A stretch of 39,471 nt of DNA from Pseudomonadota bacterium (lineage in GTDB: Bacteria; Pseudomonadota; Gammaproteobacteria; Acidithiobacillales; Acidithiobacillaceae), in assembly GCA_021794385.1 (NCBI GenBank), contig JAJYQY010000139.1, positions 1 to 39,471 of the forward strand, in the 5' to 3' direction. The notes below the pieces were generated by a model that was given only the letters and a program-made list of their open reading frames with translations, was not told where the DNA came from and ran no database searches. Shown here piece after piece: positions 25,631 to 34,200 of the stretch. Positions within the stretch are counted from its first letter, which is position 1, and every line of letters begins with the position of its first letter. Both the position numbers and the translations under genes were made by a program.

Positions 25631-26269
25631 ATGCGCTGCCATAGCTATGAACGCTGCGCCGTTGCTCTGGCGCTTGTCATCCTGGGTATGTCGGGGTCGG
25701 CCCAGGCTGGGGATTGGTGGACGGCGGCCAGGACGGCGGTGGCGGAGCGCTGGTCGGCGGCGACGGCCACTGCAGCGGCTTCCCCGACCACGCTACCTGC
25801 CATGGGCAGCATCCAAGTGGCCTTTTCGCCGTCAGGCGGTGCAACGGCGGCCATCGTTGCGGCGCTGGGAGAGGCGCGGCAGCGGCTTTGGGTGCAGGCC
25901 TATAGTTTTACCAGTGCGCCCATTGCCAAGGCGGTCTTGGCCGCGGCGAAACGCGGGGTGCAGGTGACGGTCCTGCTGGACAAGAGCCAGCGTAGCCAAC
26001 AGTACTCCGAGGCTGATTTCTTTGCCAATCAAGGGGTGCCGGTCTACATCGACGACCAGCATGCCATTGCCCATAACAAGGTGATGATCATCGATGGGGG
26101 GACGGTAATTACGGGCAGCTTCAATTTCAGCAAGGCGGCGGAGCAGTCCAACGCGGAGAACCTGCTGATTTTGCGTGGTAATCCTCCCCTGGCGGCGCTC
26201 TATGCGCAAAATTTCCGTTTTCACCTCAGCCATGCAACCCCCTACATGCCGCGCCACGGCCGGGATTGA
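25631..26269 (+). CDS. Exported phospholipase D-fold nuclease/phosphodiesterase
   Basis: 212 residues with a signal peptide (hydrophobic 8-20, A-Q-A cleavage near 25). One HKD motif is present: H-N-K with a downstream D and GSFNFS, the H-x-K-x4-D-x6-G-S-x-N form. One copy per chain is typical of small Nuc-type enzymes that dimerise to make one active site, and they usually cut DNA or RNA without metal. I prefer the ATG at 25631 because it puts the signal peptide at the N-terminus; the frame also extends to 25559. Periplasmic nuclease is the best guess; a lipid substrate is possible. Confidence 0.8.
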   Translation: MRCHSYERCAVALALVILGMSGSAQAGDWWTAARTAVAERWSAATATAAASPTTLPAMGSIQVAFSPSGGATAAIVAALGEARQRLWVQAYSFTSAPIAKAVLAAAKRGVQVTVLLDKSQRSQQYSEADFFANQGVPVYIDDQHAIAHNKVMIIDGGTVITGSFNFSKAAEQSNAENLLILRGNPPLAALYAQNFRFHLSHATPYMPRHGRD

Positions 26270-26640
26270 GGGCGAAAGCCGGTCAAAACAACCTTAGCTG
26301 CCGCGCTGGCAGCGCCGGATCGTGCGGATGCTGCGCCCGCTTCACCCCACCATACCCTTCCCATGCGGCGCAGACTAGCCCGAGATGGTAACTGCTAAGG
26401 TGGGCTTTTGTTTGACTATCCCGCCGCGTGTCGACCAGTGCATGGTGCCAGCGGGGCCGGTAATCCTGTTCCTCTTCCCACCCTTACGCTAAGGCCCGAT
26501 CAATGCGGGGCGCGGTCAGAGGAGATTTACGGAGAAGATGCGTAAACGCCAGTGACATCCAGGTCCACTACTGAGATGCCTGACATCATGGGACCGGCGG
26601 CTGCGTAGACATGGCATGAACAATATAGAGAAAAGTAATA
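26270..26640. other. Intergenic stretch with no gene seen
   Basis: No frame with a plausible start and coding pattern was found on either strand. A 6-bp inverted repeat GCTGCC/GGCAGC at 26297-26313 could be the end of the PLD-gene transcript but lacks a T-run. The base composition changes from GC-rich to clearly AT-richer near 26600, just before the guanidine control region. No insertion-sequence ends or tRNA-like repeats were noticed. Confidence 0.5.
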
Positions 26641-26644
26641 GATT

Positions 26645-26693
26645 TGCACCAACATGAAGCGCATATTTTCCGGATTTGCACTAAATCAGTGCA
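26645..26693 (+). promoter_or_regulatory. Tandem NtrC-type enhancer sites
   Basis: The perfect palindrome TGCACT-AAATC-AGTGCA at 26677-26693 matches the NtrC site GCAC-N7-GTGC. A weaker copy, with a good left half GCAC and a degraded right half, lies at 26645-26661, exactly 32 bases earlier (three DNA turns). That is the spacing of the two strong NtrC sites at glnA in enteric bacteria. They lie about 96 and 128 bases before the predicted start of transcription, normal for sigma-54 enhancers. The regulator itself is not in this window. Confidence 0.7.
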
Positions 26694-26753
26694 GTCTTTA
26701 TAAGAAAATGTATAGCCGTAGACTTAAAACAGCAATTTTTAACAGCTACAAGA

Positions 26754-26768
26754 TGGCACACATATTGC
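26754..26768 (+). promoter_or_regulatory. Sigma-54 (-24/-12) promoter of the guanidine operon
   Basis: TGGCAC-N5-TTGC at 26754-26768 is an exact match to the RpoN core, with GG and GC ten bases apart. Transcription should start near 26780, about 50 bases before the riboswitch. The two NtrC-type sites upstream support a nitrogen-limitation promoter. The DNA between enhancer and promoter is AT-rich and may bend, but I see no clean IHF site. Confidence 0.8.
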
Positions 26769-26831
26769 CTAATATACAGCACATGATAGGGAGTCGCTTA
26801 TAGAGAACGTGCGAATCATACAAATCGATTT

Positions 26832-26934
26832 GGTAACGGGTTCTAGGGTTCCGGCCGGCAAGTCGCAGGCGTCTGGTCCAAGAGAATTCGGCCTCCAGAA
26901 ATGGGGGTTCACGGAGGGATAAAAGCCCGGGAGA
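26832..26934 (+). promoter_or_regulatory. Guanidine-I (ykkC) riboswitch aptamer
   Basis: The conserved blocks of ykkC class I appear in order: CTAGGGTTCCG (26843-26853), TGGTCCAAGAGAA (26874-26886) and ACGGAGGGATAAAAGCCCGG with GAGA after it (26911-26934). The last block also forms the left arm of the terminator that follows. When guanidine binds, that strand is held in the aptamer and transcription goes on, so this is an ON switch. It controls the ABC importer and probably the whole downstream set. Confidence 0.93.
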
Positions 26935-26963
26935 TCACTGGTGATCTTTCGGGCTTATTTTAT
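26923..26963 (+). terminator. Riboswitch expression-platform terminator
   Basis: AAGCCCGGGAGATCAC (26923-26938) pairs fully, with two G-U pairs, with GTGATCTTTCGGGCTT (26941-26956), and a T-rich run ATTTTATT follows. The left arm is shared with the aptamer, so hairpin and guanidine-bound fold exclude each other. It ends 22 bases before the first gene. Confidence 0.9.
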
Positions 26964-26984
26964 TGACTCAACGGAGGACGTAAC

Positions 26985-27965
26985 ATGGAAGCATGGAAAA
27001 AAGCCGTTTTTGGTCTAGCGCTCGCCGGAGCTGGACAATCCATGATGATGACAAACAGCTTCGCGACAATCACTCTCGGAGTCAGTGATTGGCCAGGATG
27101 GGTAGCATGGTATGTTGCTGAACATAACGGATATTTGAAAAAGTACCACGCAGACGTAAAGCTGGTATGGTTTTCAAGTTATACTACTTCTGTGGAAGCC
27201 TTATCCGCTGGAAAACTAGATGCCAACTGTCAAGCGCTGATCGACACATTGGCGCCAATTGAAAAAGGCGTACCTATCAAAGTAGTGCTGGTGACCGACA
27301 ATTCTGCCGGAAACGATGCCCTTATGGTCAATAATTCGATAACCAAGTTTGACCAGTTAAAGGGAAAAACCATCGCCGTACGCATGGACTCGATAGAACA
27401 ATATCTGGATGAGACAGCTTTAACGAAAAATGGCATCTCACCCGCTTCTGTCCACTTTATTAATATGTCAACAGGAAATGCCGCCGCGGCGCTGATTACC
27501 GGGCGTGTACCAGCGGCTGGCGTATGGAATCCGTGGATACAGAGAATTGAAGCCAGGAAAGCCGGACACCCAATCTTCACGAGTGCCGAAGCGCCGGGTG
27601 TTATTCCTGATATTGTAGCCGCGAGAGATAGTGTTATTGCTGCTCAACCGCAGCAGTTTGTTAACTTAGCCAAAGCTTGGTATGCGACAGTAGCATTTAT
27701 AAAAGAACATCCCAAACAGGCGGCCGCAATTATGGCTCCGCATGTCGACCTGAAGCCGGCAGAGTATGCCACTTCCTTGGCGGGGACCCGCCTTTTCGAC
27801 GCAAAGCTCAATCTTGAAGCGATGAAGCCCGGCGCATCCCCAGTGTCCCTCTACAACAGCACAAGAGACACTTCGGTATTCCTTAAACGTGTCGGAGCAA
27901 TAAAATCCGAACCGCTACCAAGTTCTTTTATAGACCAGACGTTTGCTGTTGAGGCCGCTAAGTGA
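26985..27965 (+). CDS. ABC transporter substrate-binding protein, probable guanidine importer
   Basis: 326 residues of the NMT1/SsuA-TauA-NrtA-like class. The N-terminal leader is hydrophobic (about 7-27) and probably a signal peptide. The body shows the class pattern: LGVSDWPGWVAWYVAEHNGYL, a GKLDANCQALID segment, and LKGKTIAVR. A GGAGG site lies 8 bases before the ATG. Its place directly behind the guanidine-I riboswitch and ahead of the guanidine-degrading enzymes makes guanidinium the likely ligand. Sequence alone would also allow a sulfonate, nitrate or pyrimidine precursor. Base composition is AT-richer than the hopanoid region. Confidence 0.85.
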   Translation: MEAWKKAVFGLALAGAGQSMMMTNSFATITLGVSDWPGWVAWYVAEHNGYLKKYHADVKLVWFSSYTTSVEALSAGKLDANCQALIDTLAPIEKGVPIKVVLVTDNSAGNDALMVNNSITKFDQLKGKTIAVRMDSIEQYLDETALTKNGISPASVHFINMSTGNAAAALITGRVPAAGVWNPWIQRIEARKAGHPIFTSAEAPGVIPDIVAARDSVIAAQPQQFVNLAKAWYATVAFIKEHPKQAAAIMAPHVDLKPAEYATSLAGTRLFDAKLNLEAMKPGASPVSLYNSTRDTSVFLKRVGAIKSEPLPSSFIDQTFAVEAAK

Positions 27966-28819
27966 GCAGCAGCGCAAAACCCGTACCGCTGGGGCGAGAT
28001 CAGATCTCGCCCCAGCGCCCGCCCCAGAACGCGAGGCGCAGAGCACAGTATCTAAAAATACGATCGGCCATCCCCCGGAAGGCTTATCTGATATTGTCGT
28101 TGCTTGGCTTTATAGTACCATTAGCAGCTTGGCAATGGTTAAGCTCCGCCGATATGGTGAGCAGTTTATTTTTACCATCACCACACGACGTTTGGAGATC
28201 CGCCATCGACTGGTACGCCGGCAATCTAGGCACCGATATCTACATTAGCACCTACCGTGTGGTTAGCGGTTTTCTTATGGCTGCTTTAATCGGTGTTCCA
28301 CTAGGAATATACATCGGCACATTTAAGTCGGTAGAGGCGGTATTCCAGCCTATCAATGATTTTGTACGCTACATGCCCGCCTCGGCGTTCATTCCCCTTG
28401 TGATGTTATGGATAGGCATCGGTGAATCGTCCAAGATCTCTATTATATTTATCGGTGTAGTGTTCCAAATTGTGGTGATGGTTGCTGACGCTGTGAGAAA
28501 TATACCAGAACGTTACATTGAAGCCGCATACACTCTGGGTGCAAAAAAGGGGGAGGTTATAAACCATGTTGTATGGCGGGGCGCCCTTCCCGACATCTTT
28601 AATATATTGAGAGTCAACATGGGCTGGGCATGGACGTACCTGGTCATTGCGGAGATGGTTGCGGCAGATAGGGGGCTTGGATTTGCCATCCTTCAGGCGC
28701 AGCGCTTCATGGATACACCAAAAATATTTGTTGGAATATTTATCATTGGCGTTCTCGGCCTGGTTTTTGATTTATCATTTCGCGTTGCCCATCGCGTCTT
28801 GTTTCCATGGAGCAGATAG
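27962..28819 (+). CDS. ABC transporter permease, probable guanidine importer
   Basis: 285 residues from a GTG that overlaps the previous stop (GTGA). Six membrane helices are visible between about 45 and 280. The cytoplasmic coupling loop EAAYTLGAKKGEVINHVVWRG (around 195-215) is the BPD-transport EAA motif of the SsuC/TauC/NrtB type. It forms the channel for the binding protein before it and the ATPase after it. A basic, disordered-looking N-terminus of about 40 residues is longer than usual; a later start is possible. Confidence 0.88.
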   Translation: MSSSAKPVPLGRDQISPQRPPQNARRRAQYLKIRSAIPRKAYLILSLLGFIVPLAAWQWLSSADMVSSLFLPSPHDVWRSAIDWYAGNLGTDIYISTYRVVSGFLMAALIGVPLGIYIGTFKSVEAVFQPINDFVRYMPASAFIPLVMLWIGIGESSKISIIFIGVVFQIVVMVADAVRNIPERYIEAAYTLGAKKGEVINHVVWRGALPDIFNILRVNMGWAWTYLVIAEMVAADRGLGFAILQAQRFMDTPKIFVGIFIIGVLGLVFDLSFRVAHRVLFPWSR

Positions 28820-28821
28820 TT

Positions 28822-29655
28822 ATGAATAAAGAAGGGGTCGCAATTAAGTCAGTGAGTAAGTTATACCCCCAGCGAGATGGAAGTCGACGACGCGTGCTGA
28901 ACGATATAGATCTGGAAGTCGCGCAAGGTGAACGGGTGATGTTAGTCGGTGCATCTGGTTGCGGAAAGTCGACTCTGCTGAGATTGATAGCAGGGTTGGA
29001 ATTACCCAGCGAAGGTACGATTGATGTGGCTGGCACCTTAGTCACGGGGCCGGGCGTAAATCGTGGTGTTGTGTTTCAACAGTCAACATTGTTCCCATGG
29101 CTTACGGTCTGGCAGAATGTGACATTCTCCAGGCAATTGCGAGTCAATATAAATGTGGATGACTCCCAGGTAGCGCAGGCGGTTTATCGTAGTAACGCAC
29201 TAATGAATGTCATGGGCATGGATCATGTGCGTGATGCTTATCCGAATCAATTAAGCGGCGGCATGCAACAGCGCGCCAATATTGCACGGGCTCTGGTTTC
29301 CAGTCCGGCGGTATTATTAATGGATGAGCCATTTGGCGCCCTTGATGCGCAGACGCGGGAAACCATGCATGACCTCGTCCTGCACCTGTTCAACGCGGAA
29401 ATGACCACGGTGGTATTTGTGACGCACGATGTTGAGGAAGCGGTATACCTTGGAGATAAAGTGGTTGTTCTTGGGTCAAACCCAGGCCATATTGATAGTA
29501 TTTATGACATACCATTTGGGCGGGAACGCTCGCATGAGATAAAGTTTATTCCCGGATTCGTATCCATAAGAAATGAAATCCTCAATAGAATAAGGGCAAC
29601 AACTGAGGTTCGGACGAATCAGGATGTCTTAAGAAAAATGACCGAGTTTAAATAA
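28822..29655 (+). CDS. ABC transporter ATP-binding protein, probable guanidine importer
   Basis: 277 residues. Walker A is G43-A-S-G-C-G-K-S-T51; the Q-loop VVFQQS, signature LSGGMQQR, Walker B VLLMDEP and the H-loop VTHDVEEA all follow at normal spacing. It is the energy unit of the SsuB/TauB/NrtD class. I chose the ATG at 28822 because GGAG sits 9 bases upstream. An ATG at 28807, inside the permease gene, would add five residues and cannot be excluded. A terminator-like hairpin follows the gene. Confidence 0.9.
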   Translation: MNKEGVAIKSVSKLYPQRDGSRRRVLNDIDLEVAQGERVMLVGASGCGKSTLLRLIAGLELPSEGTIDVAGTLVTGPGVNRGVVFQQSTLFPWLTVWQNVTFSRQLRVNINVDDSQVAQAVYRSNALMNVMGMDHVRDAYPNQLSGGMQQRANIARALVSSPAVLLMDEPFGALDAQTRETMHDLVLHLFNAEMTTVVFVTHDVEEAVYLGDKVVVLGSNPGHIDSIYDIPFGRERSHEIKFIPGFVSIRNEILNRIRATTEVRTNQDVLRKMTEFK

Positions 29656-29722
29656 ACTTCGCAGACATGAACCCGTAATTCGAAGCTAAAAAAATAATTT
29701 AACCATCGATACCATTTACCAG

Positions 29723-29759
29723 CGCTGTAATATGGATAGATATTGGTAGCGTATTTTTT
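29723..29759 (+). terminator. Internal terminator between the transporter and enzyme genes
   Basis: CGCTGTAATAT (29723-29733) pairs with ATATTGGTAGCG (29740-29751), with one bulged G and two G-U pairs, around a GGATAG loop. A T-run of six follows at once. This is a normal intrinsic terminator in the 140-base gap after the ATPase. It should lower, not abolish, expression of the enzymes relative to the transporter. Confidence 0.65.
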
Positions 29760-29795
29760 CCAATTGTTTGCGTTTGCAGCTAAAAAGGAGACAAC

Positions 29796-30533
29796 ATGAT
29801 CGAGCATGAAATCGTGGAGCATCAGGACCATGATATATGGACCGAAGAGATTCCTGGCGGTGCTCATACCTCCTTTATCATGAGAAGGCATACCGTTCTT
29901 CGAATTATGGATATGGAAGGGGCGGCCAATATTGTCGCTTTATTCTATAATCACGATGAAAAACTGGAGCGGTACAACATGGCGGACACATTGAAGGCGC
30001 AGCATACGGCTTATCTTACCCAAGGGCGCGTATGCTACTCGGATATGGGTCGAATACTCTGCTCCATCATTGCCGATACCTGCGGCTGGCACGATACCAT
30101 TTGTGGCATGACCGATGCCACCCAGGTGCGCCAGAAATATGGCGACAAAACGTACCAGGATGCGCATAATGCCATGCATCGTAATGCGCGCGATAGCGTT
30201 CTCATTGAGCTTGGTAAGTGGGGTTGCGGGAAGCGGGATATTGTGCCGAATGTCAACTTTTTTAGTAAAGTTACTGCTGACAACTCCGGGGATTTGCATT
30301 TTATTTCGAATCATTCCAAGCCAGGCGACTTTGTTGAGTTGAGATTTGAAATGAATACTCTAGTCGTATTGGCAGCATGTCAGCACCCGTTGGATCCTAA
30401 TCCGAATTATGCACCAAAACCAATAAGGATAACGGCTCGGCATACACCAGGTGCTGACCGATACGATTTCTGCCGGAAGTCTCACCCGGAAAATGAACGG
30501 GGTTTTTATAACACCGAGAACCTGTTCCGCTGA
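29796..30533 (+). CDS. DUF1989 protein, probable carboxyguanidine deiminase subunit (urea-amidolyase-associated protein 1)
   Basis: 245 residues with AAAAAGGAG before the ATG. It has the DUF1989 marks [12 protein letters not shown]-like (here [17 protein letters not shown]), [16 protein letters not shown] and NVNFFSKV, plus Cys and His residues able to bind metal. Together with the next gene it matches the pair once called urea carboxylase-associated proteins and since shown to form carboxyguanidine deiminase (CgdA/CgdB), which turns carboxyguanidine into allophanate and ammonia. I do not assign which of the two names applies to which gene. They lie ahead of the carboxylase, as is typical. 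Confidence 0.85.
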   Translation: MIEHEIVEHQDHDIWTEEIPGGAHTSFIMRRHTVLRIMDMEGAANIVALFYNHDEKLERYNMADTLKAQHTAYLTQGRVCYSDMGRILCSIIADTCGWHDTICGMTDATQVRQKYGDKTYQDAHNAMHRNARDSVLIELGKWGCGKRDIVPNVNFFSKVTADNSGDLHFISNHSKPGDFVELRFEMNTLVVLAACQHPLDPNPNYAPKPIRITARHTPGADRYDFCRKSHPENERGFYNTENLFR

Positions 30534-30547
30534 GAGGAAGGGAAACC

Positions 30548-31186
30548 ATGGCTATTGTAGAAAGCGAACTTGATCTGATAGCTGCCATTTATGATAAGGT
30601 ACTGCCTGCCGGGGAATCCTGGCTACATGAGATAAAGGAAGGCCAGGTTTTCCGCATCCTGGACCTGGAAGGCAATCAGGCGGTCGATACACTTTTTTAT
30701 AACGCACATGATCCTAGCGAACGTTACAGCGCAGTGGATACCATTCGCGCCCAAAATAATCTGTATCTCACCGCGGGCTCACGCCTGCTATCCAGCGAGG
30801 GGAATACGCTGATGACGATCATCGCCGATACATGCGGTCGGCATGACACCATAGGCGGCGCATGTTCTGCGGAGAGCAATAGCGTGCGCTATGGTATCGA
30901 CAAGAAGTTTATGCATAATTGTCGGGACAGTTTCTTGCATGCACTTGGCCATTGTGCCTGTCATATGGATAAGCGTGAGCTAATTAGCAATGTCAATTTC
31001 TTCATGAACGTACCGGTTACGGAGGATGGAGCCCTCACTTTTGCCGATGGCATCTCAGGATCCGGTAAGTATGTGGAAATGCGGGCAGAAATGGACGTCA
31101 TCGTACTCATTTCCAATTGTCCGCAACTCAATAATCCGTGCAATGCCTACAATCCGACACCAGTGCGACTGCTCATATGGAATTAA
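30548..31186 (+). CDS. DUF1989 protein, probable carboxyguanidine deiminase subunit (urea-amidolyase-associated protein 2)
   Basis: 212 residues, 14 bases after its sister gene, with GAGAGGAAGGG before the ATG. It is clearly a paralogue: [36 protein letters not shown] and [11 protein letters not shown] line up with the previous protein. The expected role is the second chain of a heteromeric carboxyguanidine deiminase. The gene is followed directly by a guanidine-II riboswitch, which separates it from the carboxylase gene. Confidence 0.87.
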   Translation: MAIVESELDLIAAIYDKVLPAGESWLHEIKEGQVFRILDLEGNQAVDTLFYNAHDPSERYSAVDTIRAQNNLYLTAGSRLLSSEGNTLMTIIADTCGRHDTIGGACSAESNSVRYGIDKKFMHNCRDSFLHALGHCACHMDKRELISNVNFFMNVPVTEDGALTFADGISGSGKYVEMRAEMDVIVLISNCPQLNNPCNAYNPTPVRLLIWN

Positions 31187-31198
31187 ACTCCGATAGCC

Positions 31199-31242
31199 AG
31201 GGGGACGACCCCCTCGGCTCAACACGCTGCAGGACGACCTGC
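31199..31242 (+). promoter_or_regulatory. Guanidine-II (mini-ykkC) riboswitch
   Basis: Two hairpins with identical ACGA loops: AGGGGG-ACGA-CCCCCT at 31199-31214 and GCAGG-ACGA-CCTGC at 31229-31242, 14 bases apart. Two adjacent stems with ACGR tetraloops are the whole definition of guanidine-II; each loop binds guanidine and the loops pair together. The second stem ends 13 bases before the carboxylase ATG, the usual place for control of translation. I see no normal ribosome site after the stem; AGGA is in the stem itself. Confidence 0.88.
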
Positions 31243-31255
31243 CGTACTTCTTATC

Positions 31256-34200
31256 ATGTTTGAAAAAATTCTTATCGCCAATCGTGGCGCCATCGCCTGC
31301 CGCATCATCCGGACGCTCAAGCGCATGGGGATCCGCACGGTTGCCGTGTACTCCGAGGCAGATCGCGTCAGCGCGCATGTGCTGCTGGCCGATGAGTCCG
31401 TGTGTATCGGCCCTGCACCTGCGGCACAGAGCTATTTACGCAGCGAGGCCATCCTTACCGCAGCGCGTGCGAGCGGCGCCCAGGCCATCCATCCCGGCTA
31501 CGGTTTTCTGTCGGAAAACCCGGATTTCGCCGCCGCCGTGGAAGCTGCGGGTATGGCCTTCATCGGCCCCACACCCGAGCAGATGCGCGCCTTCGGCCGC
31601 AAGCACACGGCGCGCGAACTCGCTCAGCAAAACGGCGTGCCGCTGCTGCCGGGCTCGGGACTACTGGAGGATGTCGGCCATGCCATGGCCGAGGCGCGAC
31701 GCATCGGTTTTCCGGTCATGCTCAAAAGCACTGCCGGCGGCGGTGGCATCGGCATGCAACTGATCTGGAGTGAGGATGGCTTGCAGGACGCCTACGCACG
31801 GGTTGATCGCCTGGCGCGCGCCAACTTCAAGGAAGCAGGGATTTATCTGGAAAAATACGTCCAGGCCGCGCGCCACATCGAAGTGCAAATTTTCGGCGAT
31901 GGGCAGGGCCAGGTGGTGCATCTGGGTGAGCGCGACTGCTCGGTACAGCGCCGTAACCAGAAGGTAATCGAGGAAACCCCCGCACCCAATCTACCCGACG
32001 CGGTGCGTCATGCGCTGTGCGACACGGCCGTACGCCTGATGCAAAGCGTCCGCTACCGCAATGCGGGAACGGTGGAATTCGTGCTTGACGCCGATACTGG
32101 TGCATTCTACTTCCTTGAGGTCAACACCCGCTTGCAGGTCGAGCATGGGGTGAGCGAGGAAGTGAGCGGCGTCGATTTGGTCGAATGGATGGTGCGCCAG
32201 GCTGCCGGCGAATCGCCCATTGCCGGCTATTTGCACGCGCCGCACGGCCACAGCATCCAGGTGCGCCTCTACGCCGAAGATCCAGGCAAAGACTTCCAGC
32301 CCGCCGCTGGCGTGTTGAGCGAAGTGGTGTTTCCTCCGGATGCCCGGGTGGAAACCTGGGTCGAGGCCGGCAGCGAAGTCAGCGCGTATTACGACCCCAT
32401 GCTCGCCAAGCTCATCGTGCATGGCCGCGACCGTGCCGATGCGCTGGCGCGCATACAGGCGGCGCTCGACGCCACGCGTATTTACGGCTTCGAGACCAAT
32501 CTCGCCTACCTGCGCCAGATTGTCGCCGATGTGACCTTCACGCAAGGCCGGCAGACTACGCGCTATCTCAACGCCCTGGCCTACCATGCGTCCACGCTGG
32601 ATGTGATTGAACCGGGCGTGCAGACCAGCCTGCAGGACTGGCCGGGGCGGCTGGGTTATTGGGATGTCGGCGTGCCACCCTCCGGGCCCATGGATGCGCT
32701 CGCCCATCGCGCCGCTAACCGCCTGCTCAGCAACCCACCGGAGGCGGTGACCCTGGAAATCACCCTGAGCGGACCTACCCTCAAATTCAACACCGACAGC
32801 ATCATCGCCATTACCGGCGCCGATCTGCCGGTCACACTCGATGGCCAGCCATTGACGTTGTGGTGCAGCCATGGGGTAGCTGCTGGCAGTGTGCTGAAGT
32901 TCGGTAGCCTGAGCGGCGCTGGCTGCCGCGCCTATTTGGCAGTGGCGGGCGGCTTCGACACGCCGCTTTATCTGGGCAGTCGCGCCACCTTCACCCTCGG
33001 CCAATTCGGCGGTCACGCCGGACGCACTCTGCGCACCGGCGATGTGCTGCATCTGGGTGCCAATCCACGATCTCGGTCTGGACGACGCGTGGCGCCACAG
33101 GCGCTGCCGACTTATACCGAGCATTGGGAAATCGCCGTGTGCTACGGGCCCCACGGCGCGCCGGATTTTTTTACCGATGCCGATGTGGCGATGTTCTTCG
33201 CCACCAATTGGGAGGTGCACTACAATTCCAACCGCACCGGAGTGCGGCTCATTGGCCCGCGGCCGCACTGGGCGCGCAGCGACGGCGGCGAGGCCGGCTT
33301 GCACCCTTCGAACATTCACGACAACGCCTACGCCATCGGCGCGGTGGACTTTACCGGTGACATGCCGATCCTGCTCGGCCCGGATGGCCCCAGCTTGGGT
33401 GGCTTCGTCTGTCCTGCGGTGATTGTCGCCGCTGACCTCTGGAAGATAGGCCAACTGCGGCCGGGCAACACCCTCCGTTTCGTACCCGTTAGCCTGGAGG
33501 AAGCCGCCCGACTGGAATGTGCGCAAGACGCAGCCCTCGAAAGCCTGTCCACTTTTTTGGACCCGCCGCTGGCCGCAGCACCGGCATTGGAATCACCCAT
33601 CGTCGCCCGATGCGACCCGCCGCAACATCCAGTGGGGGTGGCCTATCGCGTAGCGGGCGATAAATACCTGCTGGTTGAATACGGGCCGCTGGTATTGGAT
33701 CTGGAATTGCGCTTTCGCGTCCATGCGCTGATGGAAAACCTGCATAGGCGCAGCTTACCCGGCATCGTCGACCTTACTCCAGGCATCAGATCGTTACAAA
33801 TCCATTATGACAACCGCATCTTATCGCTGGTAGAACTGCTCGATGCGCTACGCCGCACCGAAGATGAATTGCCCGCTGCGGACTTGCTGGAAGTACCCAC
33901 GCGCATAGTGCATTTACCGCTGTCCTGGGACGACCCCGCCACCCGGCTGGCCATCGAGAAATATATGGCCGGCGTGCGCAAGGACGCCCCCTGGTGCCCC
34001 TCCAACATCGAGTTCATCCGCCGTATCAACGGCCTGGACAGTATTGAGGATGTGCGCCGTATCGTGTTCGACGCCAGCTATCTGGTGCTGGGGCTGGGCG
34101 ATGTGTACCTAGGGGCGCCGGTGGCTACGCCACTGGACCCGCGTCACCGCCTGGTCACCACCAAGTACAATCCGGCGCGCACCTGGACCCCGGAGAATGC

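Noticed and set aside
31991-33526. 511-codon minus-strand frame opposite the carboxylase
   Set aside because: The carboxylase on the plus strand has all its domains; the antisense product is low-complexity and unlike any protein.
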